A DNA stretch of 64,000 nucleotides, taken from NCBI GenBank assembly GCA_001661515.1, contig LUVW01000032.1:62001-126000 (forward strand). Direction: 5' to 3'. A program made the position numbers and the translations under genes. The notes under the pieces were generated by a model. The model did no database searches and was not told the DNA's origin. It saw only the letters and a program-made list of their open reading frames with translations. Shown one piece after another: positions 26,296 through 37,445 of this stretch. The DNA is from Capniomyces stellatus. Its lineage: Eukaryota; Kickxellomycota; Harpellomycetes; Harpellales; Legeriomycetaceae. Position 1 is the first letter of the stretch, and each line of letters begins with the position of its first letter.

Positions 26296-27114
26296 TTTAC
26301 GATTCTATTGTTTTTGTTTTGCTAATACTTGTAAATATCAACGTGCGTAACTGTCCCAATTAGTTCAAGAGTATAAAATTCAGACTAAAAGCTGTCGAGT
26401 TGGATATAAAAAGTAATCAGGTATCAGTAAAGTAAAGTGTAAAAGGAAACGAATAGTTGGTAGCTATATTAACATGAAAAATATCAGTTAATTCCGTATT
26501 CATTTGATTCTATTGGACAAATCAAAAAATATTTTTTTTACATTCACTAAAGAATTTTTTTTTTTTAAAAAAAGAATCAAAATAAAAGTTAAATTCCAAG
26601 TAAAGATAAAACAAGAATGGGCAAAATCAGGTGGGAACTTGAAATACATTTTTTTTTTTAAAAAAAGTGAAAACTTGGTGAAATCACTGGTCAAATTGAT
26701 CGAACACAGCACAACCATTTCAATAAAAAAGAACACAGCACAACCAGCACCAGAAAAGCCATGTGTCAAGTCTACAAGCAACAACCATATATTCCCGGCC
26801 GCTACTGACCCAAATCAAGTAAAGACAGCTGAAATATGTCTTTTTTCTGGTATCGCAACCAACTGTACAAAAAGGTATAGACTAGAAGCAATCAGCACAA
26901 GCTTCGAACACAAAAGTAATGTATTCTAAGCACTGTTTTTGACAAGAAAACATTTACATGGCAGTTTCCCTAAGCTTTGAATTGTAATTATAGATTTGGT
27001 TAGGCTTAATAGTACGAGTTGTTTTATCGACAACAAGGTTTGTAAACTGTTATAATGTATAGCATACTCACTCTTGCCTAGTTTGGTTTATGAAATCTAG
27101 CATAGAGTCCAGTA
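26296..27114. other. Spacer upstream of UTP25
   Basis: AT-rich, with two similar T-run/A-run blocks at about 26550-26575 and 26648-26668 (a run of T followed directly by a run of A). A 141-codon open frame at 26504-26929 is judged accidental because it is built from the A/T runs. Confidence 0.45.
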
Positions 27115-28064
27115 TTACTCTAAACTTTTTATACTCGCTAAATGATTAAAACGCACACAGTTAAATGAACTTCCACTATGAGGGAATGCAAAATAGTATT
27201 TCCATAGTTGGCTACAGATATATATTTTTAAAAAAAGTTAGATACCTATTTTCAAAAGGGACAAGGTCGCTGTTGACTGACAAAATAATCAGGTCAGGCA
27301 AAGAAAACAGAGGTTTGTAGGCTATGCTCTTTACACCACTTTGCGTTCTATCTATAATAGGTTCATGCAGAAGACATCAAAGGTTTTGTAGCCATAGCTA
27401 GCAATAAAAGCTAAAAATAAATCGCGAACAATAACATTATATACGTGTATACATATATACATGTATGTAGAGAGGGGGGGGAGGGCTGCTAACCTATATC
27501 CATCGCTATGTCTTGATCAGGATTAGGTGTTGGGTTGTTGTATGTGTAAAAGCGTTGGTAACTGCTGGTTTCTGCCTTTAGCTCGTGCTTGAATAGCAAG
27601 TGCCAAGCAGCTATAATAGAAAATAGCTCTTGGACCGAGTTAAAGGTTTTTACTTGAATACACTCAAGTGATTTATGTGAAAGCTGTCCCAAACCAAACT
27701 CGGTGATAATGTTATTGCTTGTGCTGGGTTTCATTGCTGAAAGTATCGTTACTCTGTTGTGGAACGGGTTCTTATCGCATCCTAAGCACACGCCGTCTTT
27801 ATCTCCAGCTTCATCATCGATACTATCTAAACACGTTTCTTTTTCTATTCTTGTATTATTTTTGAATGATGTATGTTTATTTGCAAGTCAGTTATCCCCC
27901 CTTTTTTTTCTTTCTTTGCTCGAAATGCACAAAGTTGACGTTTATTGTTGTATTTATATTGAAATTAAAGTTGACGTTTTTTAGTATAAAAGCAAAACAG
28001 CTTACATTTCATTTACATTAAGGCTCGACAATTTCACCAAGTTCGATTTTTCGTAAAAACTCAT
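27115..28064 (-). CDS. Unrecognised four-exon protein, about 205 residues
   Basis: Exons 28064-28006, 27849-27494, 27351-27246 and 27211-27115 join with consistent phases (2, 1, 2). The model starts MSFYEKSNLVKLSSLNVNE and ends ASIKSLE followed by TAA. The second exon has an acidic segment, a CLGC pair and a helical hydrophobic stretch (VQELFSIIAAWHLLFKHEL). The third reads SIAYKPLFSLPDLIILSVNS. The first acceptor is AAG, less usual than the TAG/CAG used elsewhere in this window, so the first junction is the weakest. No signal peptide or membrane span was seen and no family was recognised. Confidence 0.5.
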
Positions 28065-28788
28065 GATACGGTCTCTATTCCCAGTAAACACCTTTGTATT
28101 TCAACCTTAACAAATACTTTACACAGCGTTGGTAAAGGGAATACTATTAAATGTGTAATCCAAAGGCGCTATAAGCTTTGTTGAATTCAAATATGTTTAT
28201 AAAACAATCGGTTTTAAAGAGTGGGTAATAAATCAGCTGTGGTTTAGTTGGGATTAGAAATTGTTGGAATGGTTACAGCAAATGAATATTAAAAACAAAC
28301 AAAGCAAAGGTTTGAATCGTTCTTTTTTTTCATTTCTACAATTAATATTTGATATTTGATACTTAGTTTTAGAAAACGCCTCCGTTTTCTTGAATAAACC
28401 CTGAAAACAACTTTAACAAACACCTTGGGATTTGGTAATTAGGAAACCCAATCAGGTTTCAATCAAGACGTTTTGAACAATTATATTTATTCATTTCCCA
28501 ACCCGAATAAAATGACCAGTAATTTAAAAATAATGGTGGTTAAATCGCCTGCTTTTCACCAAGTGGACTTGGAAAGAGTTTATTCTACAAGCATTACAAG
28601 CGCGTTTTAAAGACAACATAAAAAAAACTTTACTACCAACTTTTATTCGGCCATTCACTATATAAACCAGTTTATATTGAAAGCCTACGTCTGATTGCTA
28701 CTGTCAATGTTTAAAAAATGGGGGAGGGTCATTTTTTTTTCTATTCAGGTTAAGCCTAGCTTTCTTTTACTTTTCTGATCGATCCGGT
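28065..28788. other. Intergenic, no gene seen
   Basis: AT-rich DNA between a divergent 5' end on one side and the 3' end of a secreted-protein gene on the other. No element was recognised. Confidence 0.4.
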
Positions 28789-29649
28789 TTATTGAATAGG
28801 TATTTTTTTACTGTTACCGTTGTTGCCTTTGTTGCCTTTGTTACTGTTGTTACCGTTGTTACCGTTGTTGCCTTTGTTGCCTTTGTTACCGTTGTTTCCA
28901 TTGTTACCGTTGTTAACGTTCGATGTTAGCTTGAATACACTTGGAAGTTCAGACATAAGTTTGTAAATTAGGCCTTTTTCAAGGTTTGAGGCAGAGTTTT
29001 GTTGAGCGATAACATCTTTAGTGGTTTTGGGACGAACAGGCACTGATCCCAATGGCTTGACTTTCTCCGGTCCCAACGTATCTTTAATTATCTCTAGCTT
29101 GGGTGGCTTGCTCTCTAAATTGCTTTTTCCCTTTAGTAAACCCGAAATAGTTGACCCAGTTGAATTATTAAGAGTATCCTGACTTTCTGAAACAATATCA
29201 ACTTTTGGAACCACCAACCCGCTTGAGCTGCCTGAATGATTTGAGTCTTTTGAATCAGCTGAAACCTTAGGAACTACTGAAGCCCCAGGGTATTTAGATG
29301 TTTCTGGTTCTTTTGGAGATTCTGGAGCTTTTGAACCTTTTGAACCTTTTGGCTCTTTTGGAGATTCTGGCGCTTTTGGAACTTTTGGAACTTTTGAATG
29401 TTTAGGATCTTTTGGATCTTTAGGAGACTCTGGCGCTTTTGGAACTTTTGGAGATTCTGGAACTTTAGGAGATTCTGGCACTTTAGGTTTAGGATCGCCA
29501 TCCGTTGGTCGCTTTGCCAAAGTGGGGTTGATGTTAAACAAAGTGTTTTTTATTGCAGTTGGGTCATTAACAATGTCGGATGGATCCCAGGCACTAGCAA
29601 TGCCGATGGACTGGATAACTGCAAATCCGATGATAGCTGAAAGTTTCAT
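28789..29649 (-). CDS. Secreted repeat protein with Pro/Lys and Asn/Gly repeats
   Basis: Single exon of 286 residues. Signal peptide MKLSAIIGFAVIQSIGIASA with probable cleavage near residue 20. Residues about 50-125 are a degenerate tandem array of KVPESP / KAPESP / KDPKDP / KGSK units. Residues about 245-280 are an NGNNGNKG array that reads as repeated CCGTTGTT/CCTTTGTT triplets on the plus strand. The middle is Ser/Thr/Val-rich. There is no enzyme motif, so it is probably a cell-wall or extracellular structural or surface protein; the exact role is unknown. A TATATA at 29799-29804 lies 150 nt upstream of the ATG. Repeat number is likely to vary between strains. Confidence 0.7.
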   Translation of the reverse strand: MKLSAIIGFAVIQSIGIASAWDPSDIVNDPTAIKNTLFNINPTLAKRPTDGDPKPKVPESPKVPESPKVPKAPESPKDPKDPKHSKVPKVPKAPESPKEPKGSKGSKAPESPKEPETSKYPGASVVPKVSADSKDSNHSGSSSGLVVPKVDIVSESQDTLNNSTGSTISGLLKGKSNLESKPPKLEIIKDTLGPEKVKPLGSVPVRPKTTKDVIAQQNSASNLEKGLIYKLMSELPSVFKLTSNVNNGNNGNNGNKGNKGNNGNNGNNSNKGNKGNNGNSKKIPIQ

Positions 29650-29798
29650 TTTGGTTTGATTTGATTTGGTTTGGTGCGAATGTTCTTAATGTAGTTACGG
29701 TTGTTTCTCAATACTACTTGGTGTAGTTCTTGCTTGATCGCTTTTTAGTGCTTATTTTGATTTTTTTTTTTTTGTGATGAAGATGCGGTAGGTAAAGA

Positions 29799-29804
29799 TA
29801 TATA
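29799..29804 (-). promoter_or_regulatory. Probable TATA box of the secreted repeat protein gene
   Basis: GTTATATATC on the minus strand, 150 nt upstream of the ATG at 29649. Confidence 0.35.
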
Positions 29805-30750
29805 ACTGAACAGAATTCGTTGATAATAATTCTGTAAAGAGATTATATCGGATATTATCGGCGAGATTTGACTGTATTTATACTTTATTGAATAATGGCT
29901 ATTTATTTGTAGTTGTATATGTATTAAAATATTGAAAATGACAGACTTTCTTACTTTGCTAGAATATCGATCGCGTCGGTTTGGAAACCGAGGTACGTTA
30001 ATTTAAGTTAACATCCATGTCCATTAGTCGACAAAATTTTCAAACCCTTATAGCTTATATAATTGTTCTATTTACAACCATGGCTCTTTTAACTGTGATA
30101 TTAGCTCCTCAAAGGTCTCCAAAACTAGGGTATTGATAGTTGATGTGGTAAAAATAACAATATCAATTGGTCCTTGATTAACAAAAGTCAGAAGTTTAAT
30201 TTGCTTTTCATGGTTCAGATCACTAGTAGGAGAGCCAGTATTACCTTATTTAGCCATTGAAATATAATTCCTGAAACGCTAATTACAAAACGCGCACAAA
30301 AAAACAAAGTATTTGTAACATCAAATGGGGGAAATTGTTGAATTTTACATAATGATTTATAAAAAACAGACTTTAATTTCTGAAATTTGGAGGTTGACTA
30401 TTGTTAGAACATTAAGGCCATTTAATTATTGATATTATTTTCCTGAATGAAACCAGGAAATAAGTTATTTTTAGAGATTTAAATGTTTTATTTTTAGCCT
30501 TGTTTTTTGACTGTTTTTACGCCATCGAGCCTCTTGATAATTAACTTGAACCAAGTGTTTTTTGTTTTTATTTTTTTTTGCGTCATCTGTTCTGCAAAAT
30601 TTTAATTATCACTAATTCTTTCTTTAAAAAGAAAACCAAGTAAAATAAATAAGTAATAACAAATAAGTAAGGTCCATAAATCGTAAAAGGCTGAAAATTA
30701 AGGTTTAAAAAAGTTGGAAATCAAGTAAAAGTCGAATAGTCAAATAAAAA
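29805..30750. other. Intergenic, no gene seen
   Basis: AT-rich spacer between the secreted repeat protein promoter and the 3' end of COG2. No open frame, RNA gene or repeat was recognised. Confidence 0.4.
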
Positions 30751-32043
30751 TCAAGGAGCAAATTGATTCACTAGTTCCAAGAGGTCACAAAAAGTAGGTA
30801 TTTGGTTGGTGTTGACTTTAACTAACAGCTCGGCATTGAAAATAGTTGAGCTATTGGATGTTAGGTTATTAGAATTGCCAATTTTTTCTGAATAAGAGGT
30901 AGAGCTCGTATCGACTTCTGAATAGTCGAATAGAGCAACTGGCGGCAAGCCAGCCTCCAAAATAATAGGCACGGGGTGGTCGTGACTTAAAGAAGCCAAG
31001 CAGTCCGCTATAATACTGCATGATAGATCAGGATCAAAGCTGAGCACTTTGATTTTCCAACCGCTACTGAGCAGCTCAGACAACCTCATAACATCGAGGT
31101 AAACCTGTTGTCTGATTTTGCTGTCATCGTCATTCTCCTTGGGCGGAGAAAAATGGGTGTTTTCGGCCTTTAGTGCGTTTCCAGAGCTCGCAGCGGTGCT
31201 TTTTCTCAATCTCTGCAATGATGCATTGGCTTTAGCCACGCTTTCCAGCAGTTCCGTAACAGACTTCAAAATATGCTGAGAAATAGACAGCACCGCGTTT
31301 GCGATGATCCTAATTGCATAATCTAACGGCAGTCTTATTTTCTTGCCCTCAAAGGGTAGGTACTCGTTGAGCTTAGCATCCAAGTGCTGGGAAAGCAACA
31401 AGGTGTTGGAGTATACCACACTCGACTCCAAAAGGGAGTCTATTGAGCCAAGTATGCTGTTGACATAGTCACTGTGTGAGCTTGGAGACTATGAAACAAA
31501 AGCAAATAAATAAGGATAATTGGATTAGCAAATTGAAAATTAGCAAAAAAAGGGTCAGGAGTATCCGATGAACACAGCAATTAATAAGAGAGTAAATATA
31601 GCAAATCAAAAAATAGAGTAAAGGAAAGTTCAGCAAATCTTACCTTTCTGTTGGTGTGACGATATTGAGAAGGAATCTGCTTGATTAGCAGCGAATTAGT
31701 TAGACATTGCGAGTAAACAAAGCTAGTAATGATTTCATTCGAATAAGTAAGCTGGTCATTTATCAAATTGTCGATATAGTCAGCAGCATTATTCAGGCTT
31801 TGGACTGGACCAACTGCGCTAAAAGCGGTTGAGTTGCCTTTGTTTTCAGATATTTGGGTTGTATAAGTGTGTTGTGAACGCATGTCGCTAGAGGTACCCT
31901 GAGCTGCAGGATACAATGTTGACCTGATCATTTCATCTGGGTGGTTATCATCAACATTGTTCGCAAACTGCTTTGAACTGGCCAGTTGCTGTGGTGTGTG
32001 GAACCTCATCCCAGAGGTCAGAGCGGGGCTGTTTGGGCCGGGT

Positions 32044-32085
<42 letters not shown>

Positions 32086-34028
32086 TTCAAGCCATCATAG
32101 ATTCTGGGCAATATCTTGGTGTTGAAAATGTGCTTAAAATACAATTTGACCTGATACATGTCGTTTGCCAGGTAGGCTGTTGTTATGACAAAAGAAACAA
32201 ACTCGTCGTCCTCGCTTAAAGCCAAGTCGTTTTTGCCCAAACTGCTTGGCGCTTTGTACTTTGGCCTGGTGTTTGGGGCAAGGTTTGGGTTCAGGCTGGC
32301 TAGTTTCTCCATAGCCTTTTGAAGTTTGCCTGACCGCAGCAATGCTTTTGAGTTGTCAACATACCTAACCAGCACCTGCAAAGTCAGTTTCCAATGTCTA
32401 TGAATCAACGGTCTCATGCTCTTCTTTTCATCCCAGCAGTCCTCCAAACAGTCTGCAACCGAGTATCGCAACATTGAATCCCCCGTCTCCGCCTTGCTCG
32501 ACCTTTCAACGCTTTTCAAGAAGGTCTCGACTATCGACCTTTGGCGAATCGCAAAATACGCTGGCAAATGCCACCTATGCCACCACTTTTTAAATATTTC
32601 GGCCTCCAGTAAGTTGGTTATGTTACCACTCCCAATACTCAACTCCTCCGCAAATCTCTGGCTAAACCTCTCGGCAAGCACATAGTTTGCCTGGAACCGC
32701 TGTGGCATTCCTGGGATAAACAGCGTAGGCATAGCTGTCATTGTCTGGCTAGCAAACTCTCTCCAAACTGAGTTTAGGGCCAAGTCAATTGTCGTCTTGC
32801 TCATATTCTGCAATATCATTCTTTGCAGTGGCTGGATGTATGTAATCATCTCCCTCATTATCCTGTTTAGCATGTTTTCAAAGTTTTCTGGGTCAATTGT
32901 AATTTCTCCCTTTTTAAGCCCCGCCAAATCCAACTCCCTTTTGATTATTGGTCCCACCAGCTGCTCCGACACTAAACTCTCTGCAAGCTCCGTCTTCTCT
33001 GTCAAAAAATACGTCCACATACACTGCACAAATCGCTCGCTAATGTCTTGTTCCTCCTTCCTACGCCTCGCCAAACTCTTCTCATCGCCTGTCTCGCTTT
33101 GGTTTTCCCCATTGCTGGCTTCTTGCACATTTGCCGCAAACAACTCCCACTGCTTCAGCACCTTTTTGAACAACTCATTCAGTTGGTCAATAAACCGTCT
33201 CGATACCTCGCTCACTTTCTAAACCACAAAGAATGTATACCCCTCTTAATTAACCCAAGCCTTTATTCCTTTTCAACTAGTCTTACTTGTTTATTTAAAC
33301 CTAATATTTGTCTTTATCTTTGCCAAACTTACAATCGCTGCATCAACCACAAACGGAAAATCGCCCCCTTTATTAACAAGGTATTTTAGTTTGTTCAAAT
33401 CTGTAGCTGCTCGCGCCAGTCCTTTAAACTCATCTCTCCTATTGTAACACCAACACACACACAAATAGCACTTTTAGTCATCATTCCTCATTTATATAAA
33501 CCCAAAGTAATACATCAATAGAGTTAAAAGTTAAAAAAATATTTTGTTTTCAAATTTTTATAAACAGGCTTATTACCAATCCTTATTTGTATCTGTGCCA
33601 TCTTTTGCACCAAGAGATCGATCTAACCTCTGCAGAATCCTGTCTAGCTGCACAAAAACCATCAACCCTTTCTTTGTTGCTGCTATCTCTTTCTTATACT
33701 TCATTGCATCTTCAATCTCCATCAAATCTCCATTCAACTTCTCCTTGAGTTCTTTTACTCTAAACACCAACGACTCGAGTTTTTTGTTCGATTCCTCGTA
33801 TATTTGCTCAAACCCCTCATAATTGCTACCAACCTCATAAAAGGACTCGTGCTTCTCTTTCACTAAACGACTTAATTTAGCCGAGTTCTTCTGTTTTTGC
33901 AATGACAGCCCCTCAGTTAGCTCCGACAGGCTTCTGTTATGTTTTAAATGTTCTGAAATGAACTGGTATACATTGAAAACCTCGCTCGAGGGCTTCATCG
34001 CCTCTCTGCCATATCTCGAGTATTCCAT
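30751..34028 (-). CDS. COG2: Conserved oligomeric Golgi complex subunit 2
   Basis: Four minus-strand exons, 34028-33577, 33438-33333, 33218-31644 and 31488-30751, join with phases 2, 0 and 0 to give 956 residues (human Cog2 is 738). Cog2 is a lobe A subunit of the COG tether at Golgi membranes and acts in retrograde vesicle trafficking. The N-terminal 250 residues are coiled-coil-rich, with the family-like ATDLNKLKYLV segment in exon 2. Exon 3 contains the C-terminal Cog2 domain signature RPLIHRHWKLTLQVLVRY and neighbouring conserved helices. The extra length comes mainly from a Gly-Ser repeat linker (plus strand 32041-32088) and Ser/Asn-rich insertions. The N-terminal part is divergent, so the name rests chiefly on the C-terminal half. 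Confidence 0.8.
32040..32092 (-). repeat. In-frame (Gly-Ser)n tract within COG2
   Basis: Six-base units (CCAGAA on the plus strand) encode about seven GS pairs followed by GPGP. It lies between two ordered parts of Cog2 and so reads as a flexible linker. Confidence 0.85.
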
Positions 34029-34653
34029 TTGCTACAATTCTTTTTCTTCTTGTATTCCAGCACCCTCTAAATTCGATTCCCAATTTCCGTCAACAACAAT
34101 CCAAACTTTTTCTATCCGTTGTTTATAAAGCAAGTAAATATGCAAAATTAAACCTCTATTTTATATATTACGGTCTTGCAGGCTTCCGATTATCGTTTTT
34201 TTTTCTTTTGTAAACCTTTGCATCTAAATTGACTGTTCAATAATAGGAAATTCAAATAAATAAGCTGTAAATTATAATTCAAATTCATCCAAACCCAAAC
34301 ACCGTGAAAACAAACACATTCAACCATAAATATTACACTATTAACCATTTTTTGCTTTTTTATTGGAATTTTCTAATAAACTATTTAGTTGCACAAGCCA
34401 ACAACTTGCGGATCTTTTCTTTAAAACAATACTGAAATCGATTGATTTTGAGTTCCCGCATACCATTTGTTCAATATCATGACCAACAGCCTATCTTTGC
34501 TACAATTAATTGGCCCATTTATTTAGCAAGCGAAAATTAACTTCAAACTCAACAAGCTAAGCTATAACTTTTAAATCAATCATCAATTTGTTCTAAAATA
34601 CCGACCCATGTGTATATAACATGTTAATTTAGCTCATTGATAGTATCACTATA
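34029..34653. other. Intergenic, no gene seen
   Basis: COG2 5' flank and 3' flank of the next minus-strand gene. AT-rich, nothing recognised. Confidence 0.4.
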
Positions 34654-35415
34654 CTACTCGTCCTTGTCATCTCCCTCGATATCCCCTTTATCGTCTTTAT
34701 ATCCTTCATCATAATTGTCTTCCTCATCATTATTCTCTTCATAATTGACCTCTTCATTACTTTCCTTATCATCTTCACCCTCACTATCTGCAACCTCACC
34801 ATATTTATCTTCACCATCTTCATCTTCACCATCTTCATCTTCACCATCATTGTCCCTAGCTTCCACTTTTGTCGTAGAGCCCTCACTAAGTGCAGGAATT
34901 AGCTCGATACTATTGCTACCCAAATCTTTGGTCGCATCATCAATACCAGCGCCGCCTGTATTATTATCTACCTCGTTGTCTATTTCGATTTCCTCTTTGA
35001 CTGGTGGAACCAACATTACCTCTGACGAGCCTAGTAACGCAGTTTTTGAGACGCTCTGTGGAAATACTTTTATAATTTTTATTGTGCCGAAACTCGGTTC
35101 AGTTTCATTTACTTTGATGTCATGTTCATCATTATCAGTGACAGCCTTTGACTTATTCTCATTCTCAGAGACATCTGTGTTTTTAATTTCGCCATATTCA
35201 GTTTGGCTATTTTCTGGTAGTAAAGTAGGCGGAATATCATGGATCTCTATTTCTTGACTCACAACATCTTCCGTCTGGTCTTTTGCCGTATAGTGAGCCA
35301 CATCCTCTCCTTCTGGTGTATAATTGGAAATATCACCAACAGCATAACCTTCTGGTTTTGCAGCGTTTATTGATGCAATACAAACAATTCCCGCTATTAT
35401 TATTCTATTTATCAT
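34654..35415 (-). CDS. Secreted acidic protein, unknown family
   Basis: Single exon of 253 residues. The N-terminus MINRIIIAGIVCIASINAA is a signal peptide. The mature chain is strongly acidic, with a C-terminal third of Asp/Glu/Gly runs (EDEDGEDEDGED, YEENNDEEDNYDEGYKDD) and no cysteine. No globular domain or enzyme motif was recognised. The acidic repeats could bind cations or be exported matrix, but that is speculation. A long TATATATATATA tract at 35488-35502 is well placed as a TATA element 75-90 nt before the ATG. Confidence 0.65.
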   Translation of the reverse strand: MINRIIIAGIVCIASINAAKPEGYAVGDISNYTPEGEDVAHYTAKDQTEDVVSQEIEIHDIPPTLLPENSQTEYGEIKNTDVSENENKSKAVTDNDEHDIKVNETEPSFGTIKIIKVFPQSVSKTALLGSSEVMLVPPVKEEIEIDNEVDNNTGGAGIDDATKDLGSNSIELIPALSEGSTTKVEARDNDGEDEDGEDEDGEDKYGEVADSEGEDDKESNEEVNYEENNDEEDNYDEGYKDDKGDIEGDDKDE

Positions 35416-35487
35416 TTTATTCGACTGATTTTCTTTATCCCTAATTGATAAAACGTAATGTAGAATAATATTTTGACTTTGGTTGGG

Positions 35488-35502
35488 TATATATATATAT
35501 AA
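35488..35502 (-). promoter_or_regulatory. TATA tract upstream of the acidic secreted protein gene
   Basis: Alternating TA for about 14 nt, 75-90 nt before the ATG at 35415. Confidence 0.45.
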
Positions 35503-37445
35503 TCAGAGTTCCGAGTACAAATTTTGTTCACCATTTACGTTTTTATTTCAATCAAACTATATTATTGTTTCTGTAAGCTTTACTTGTTGATACTGTAGCC
35601 AAGCTTTTTGATTGACTGCCATAGTGTATTAGCACGCTTTAACACGGTGTGTATAAATGTATTCATGTCAACATTATTTGACCAAGACAAAGCAGATCCA
35701 AATATTTGTCCTCTAACCACAAAAACTAATACAATTATGACGATACCAAATTGTTCTCATTACCAACGCGTCGTAAAATATATCGATGATGTGAACGTGG
35801 CGGAGTATCTTCTGTATTTGTATCTGACCTCAAAGGCTGCAGTACACAAACGCATGAATAATAATAATATGGGTCAAATGCAGATGTGAATGTTGATGCC
35901 AATGTAAACAAAAAATCATCAATATTTAGCCCACCCAAGCCTAAACTGAAATCCTTGATCTGAATGCTTTAATACTTGGTCGAAATAATCACACCTCTTA
36001 CTCAGAAATACTTTAGTCTATGACCTGTCACTATTGCTGTATTGTAAGAGAGGTTTGGAATATGGGCTGATGTTTGCATCAAGGAAAAGTAATTGTAAAA
36101 TGGCCAAATGAGCCAATTGTATACATGGAGCTTTTTGTGGCTATTTTTACAAACTCGCCGATTAAATGATAATACTTTACACCAAAATCATTGGGCGTTT
36201 TGCAGTAAAAATATAAAAAGATGCTCTCGGTTGTTATACCAAGTAAATTTGTCATGCCGTTTTGGAAATTACCCGACTATGAAAAGCTCACCGGCAGATT
36301 CGTTGGAGATTATTAATGATTTGATTAATAACGATACTTTTTACTTTAAAGTTACTATAACTGCACCAATTACTAAACTTTAACGAGTAAACATGTGTAT
36401 TATTTTGGCACCTTAAAAGTACAGCCGCTCCAGCACAAAGATTCACCTAATCACAAACACTAAAACTGCATAGAACACGATATTGTAGCAGTCGAGGAGT
36501 AAAATAAAATAAACGGCTGATGGTAACATCCGTAAAAACAAATGGGGCTGCTGAACTTTACTAATTATTTTGACTGCCAGCATTTTTATTCAGTATCACG
36601 TAAAAATTACTAAACAGCCAAACTTTACTACTGCCATTGGCTGGTAATCGCTAACCTTGGTAATACCGAAGACAGATTACTGCTCGGGCATTTATTTACA
36701 TCCCTACCCTCAAGTGACTGAAAATAAAATTTCAGTAGCTCCCCAGACGCAACATTTTAACTCGTTCACCATGAACAGTTGACCCGGATTAATAAGCCGA
36801 GTAGGCGAAAATACAACAACTTGAGATATTATCAGCGCTATAACTTGGGCACAGCCACTACATTACAATTAGTTGTAAGAAAGTGCGATGTAATTAGAAA
36901 GTAAAAACCCCATTGGCCAAAACGGGTAATAATATAGTTGCGTTTGGTCTAGGCCTAGTCTCTTAAAATGCATTACGGGTACAGCCGAATTTAGAGTAGA
37001 GTTATTCACACTAGCAAATACTAGACTAAAATCAACATAACTGGATATGCAGGTAGTGTGATATATAGAGTATATCCTGATTTTTTAATTGCAGCAAAAC
37101 AGTGTCATCATAAAGACAAGCTAGAAATACAGTATCCAGTGCAGAATGTTGACAAAAATAGAAAATGTTGAAGAGATAGAAAATGTTGAAGAGATATAGA
37201 AAGTGTAAAAAGCACTGAATGGGTTACTTGAAACAAAAATCTATAAATTTGAATAAATATCTCAAAAAAAAAGAATTAATCAAACATCAACAAAACCAAA
37301 CAAAAAAATAAGCTCAGCTCACAAAGCCAGACTCGAAAAAAAAGGCTTTGATCCAGATTATAAAAGCCAAGCAGTGTTAAGCTGAAGCAACGTTTGGAAG
37401 ATAAAATAAAACAACAGCATACAAAATAAATACTAAACAAATAGG
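35503..37445. other. Gene-poor spacer, 1.9 kb
   Basis: Two short open frames (35608-35889 and 36108-36383) have no homology recognisable by eye, no promoter and no splice partner; they were not accepted. Repeated GAAAATGTTGAAGAGATA words occur at about 37160-37200. Confidence 0.45.

Noticed and set aside
26504..26929. 141-codon plus-strand open frame
   Set aside because: Its N-terminal two thirds are products of T and A runs (poly-Phe/Lys); no homology, promoter or splice context.
34629..34886. Met/Lys-repeat frame on the minus strand
   Set aside because: Shadow of the acidic repeats of the secreted protein in another frame.
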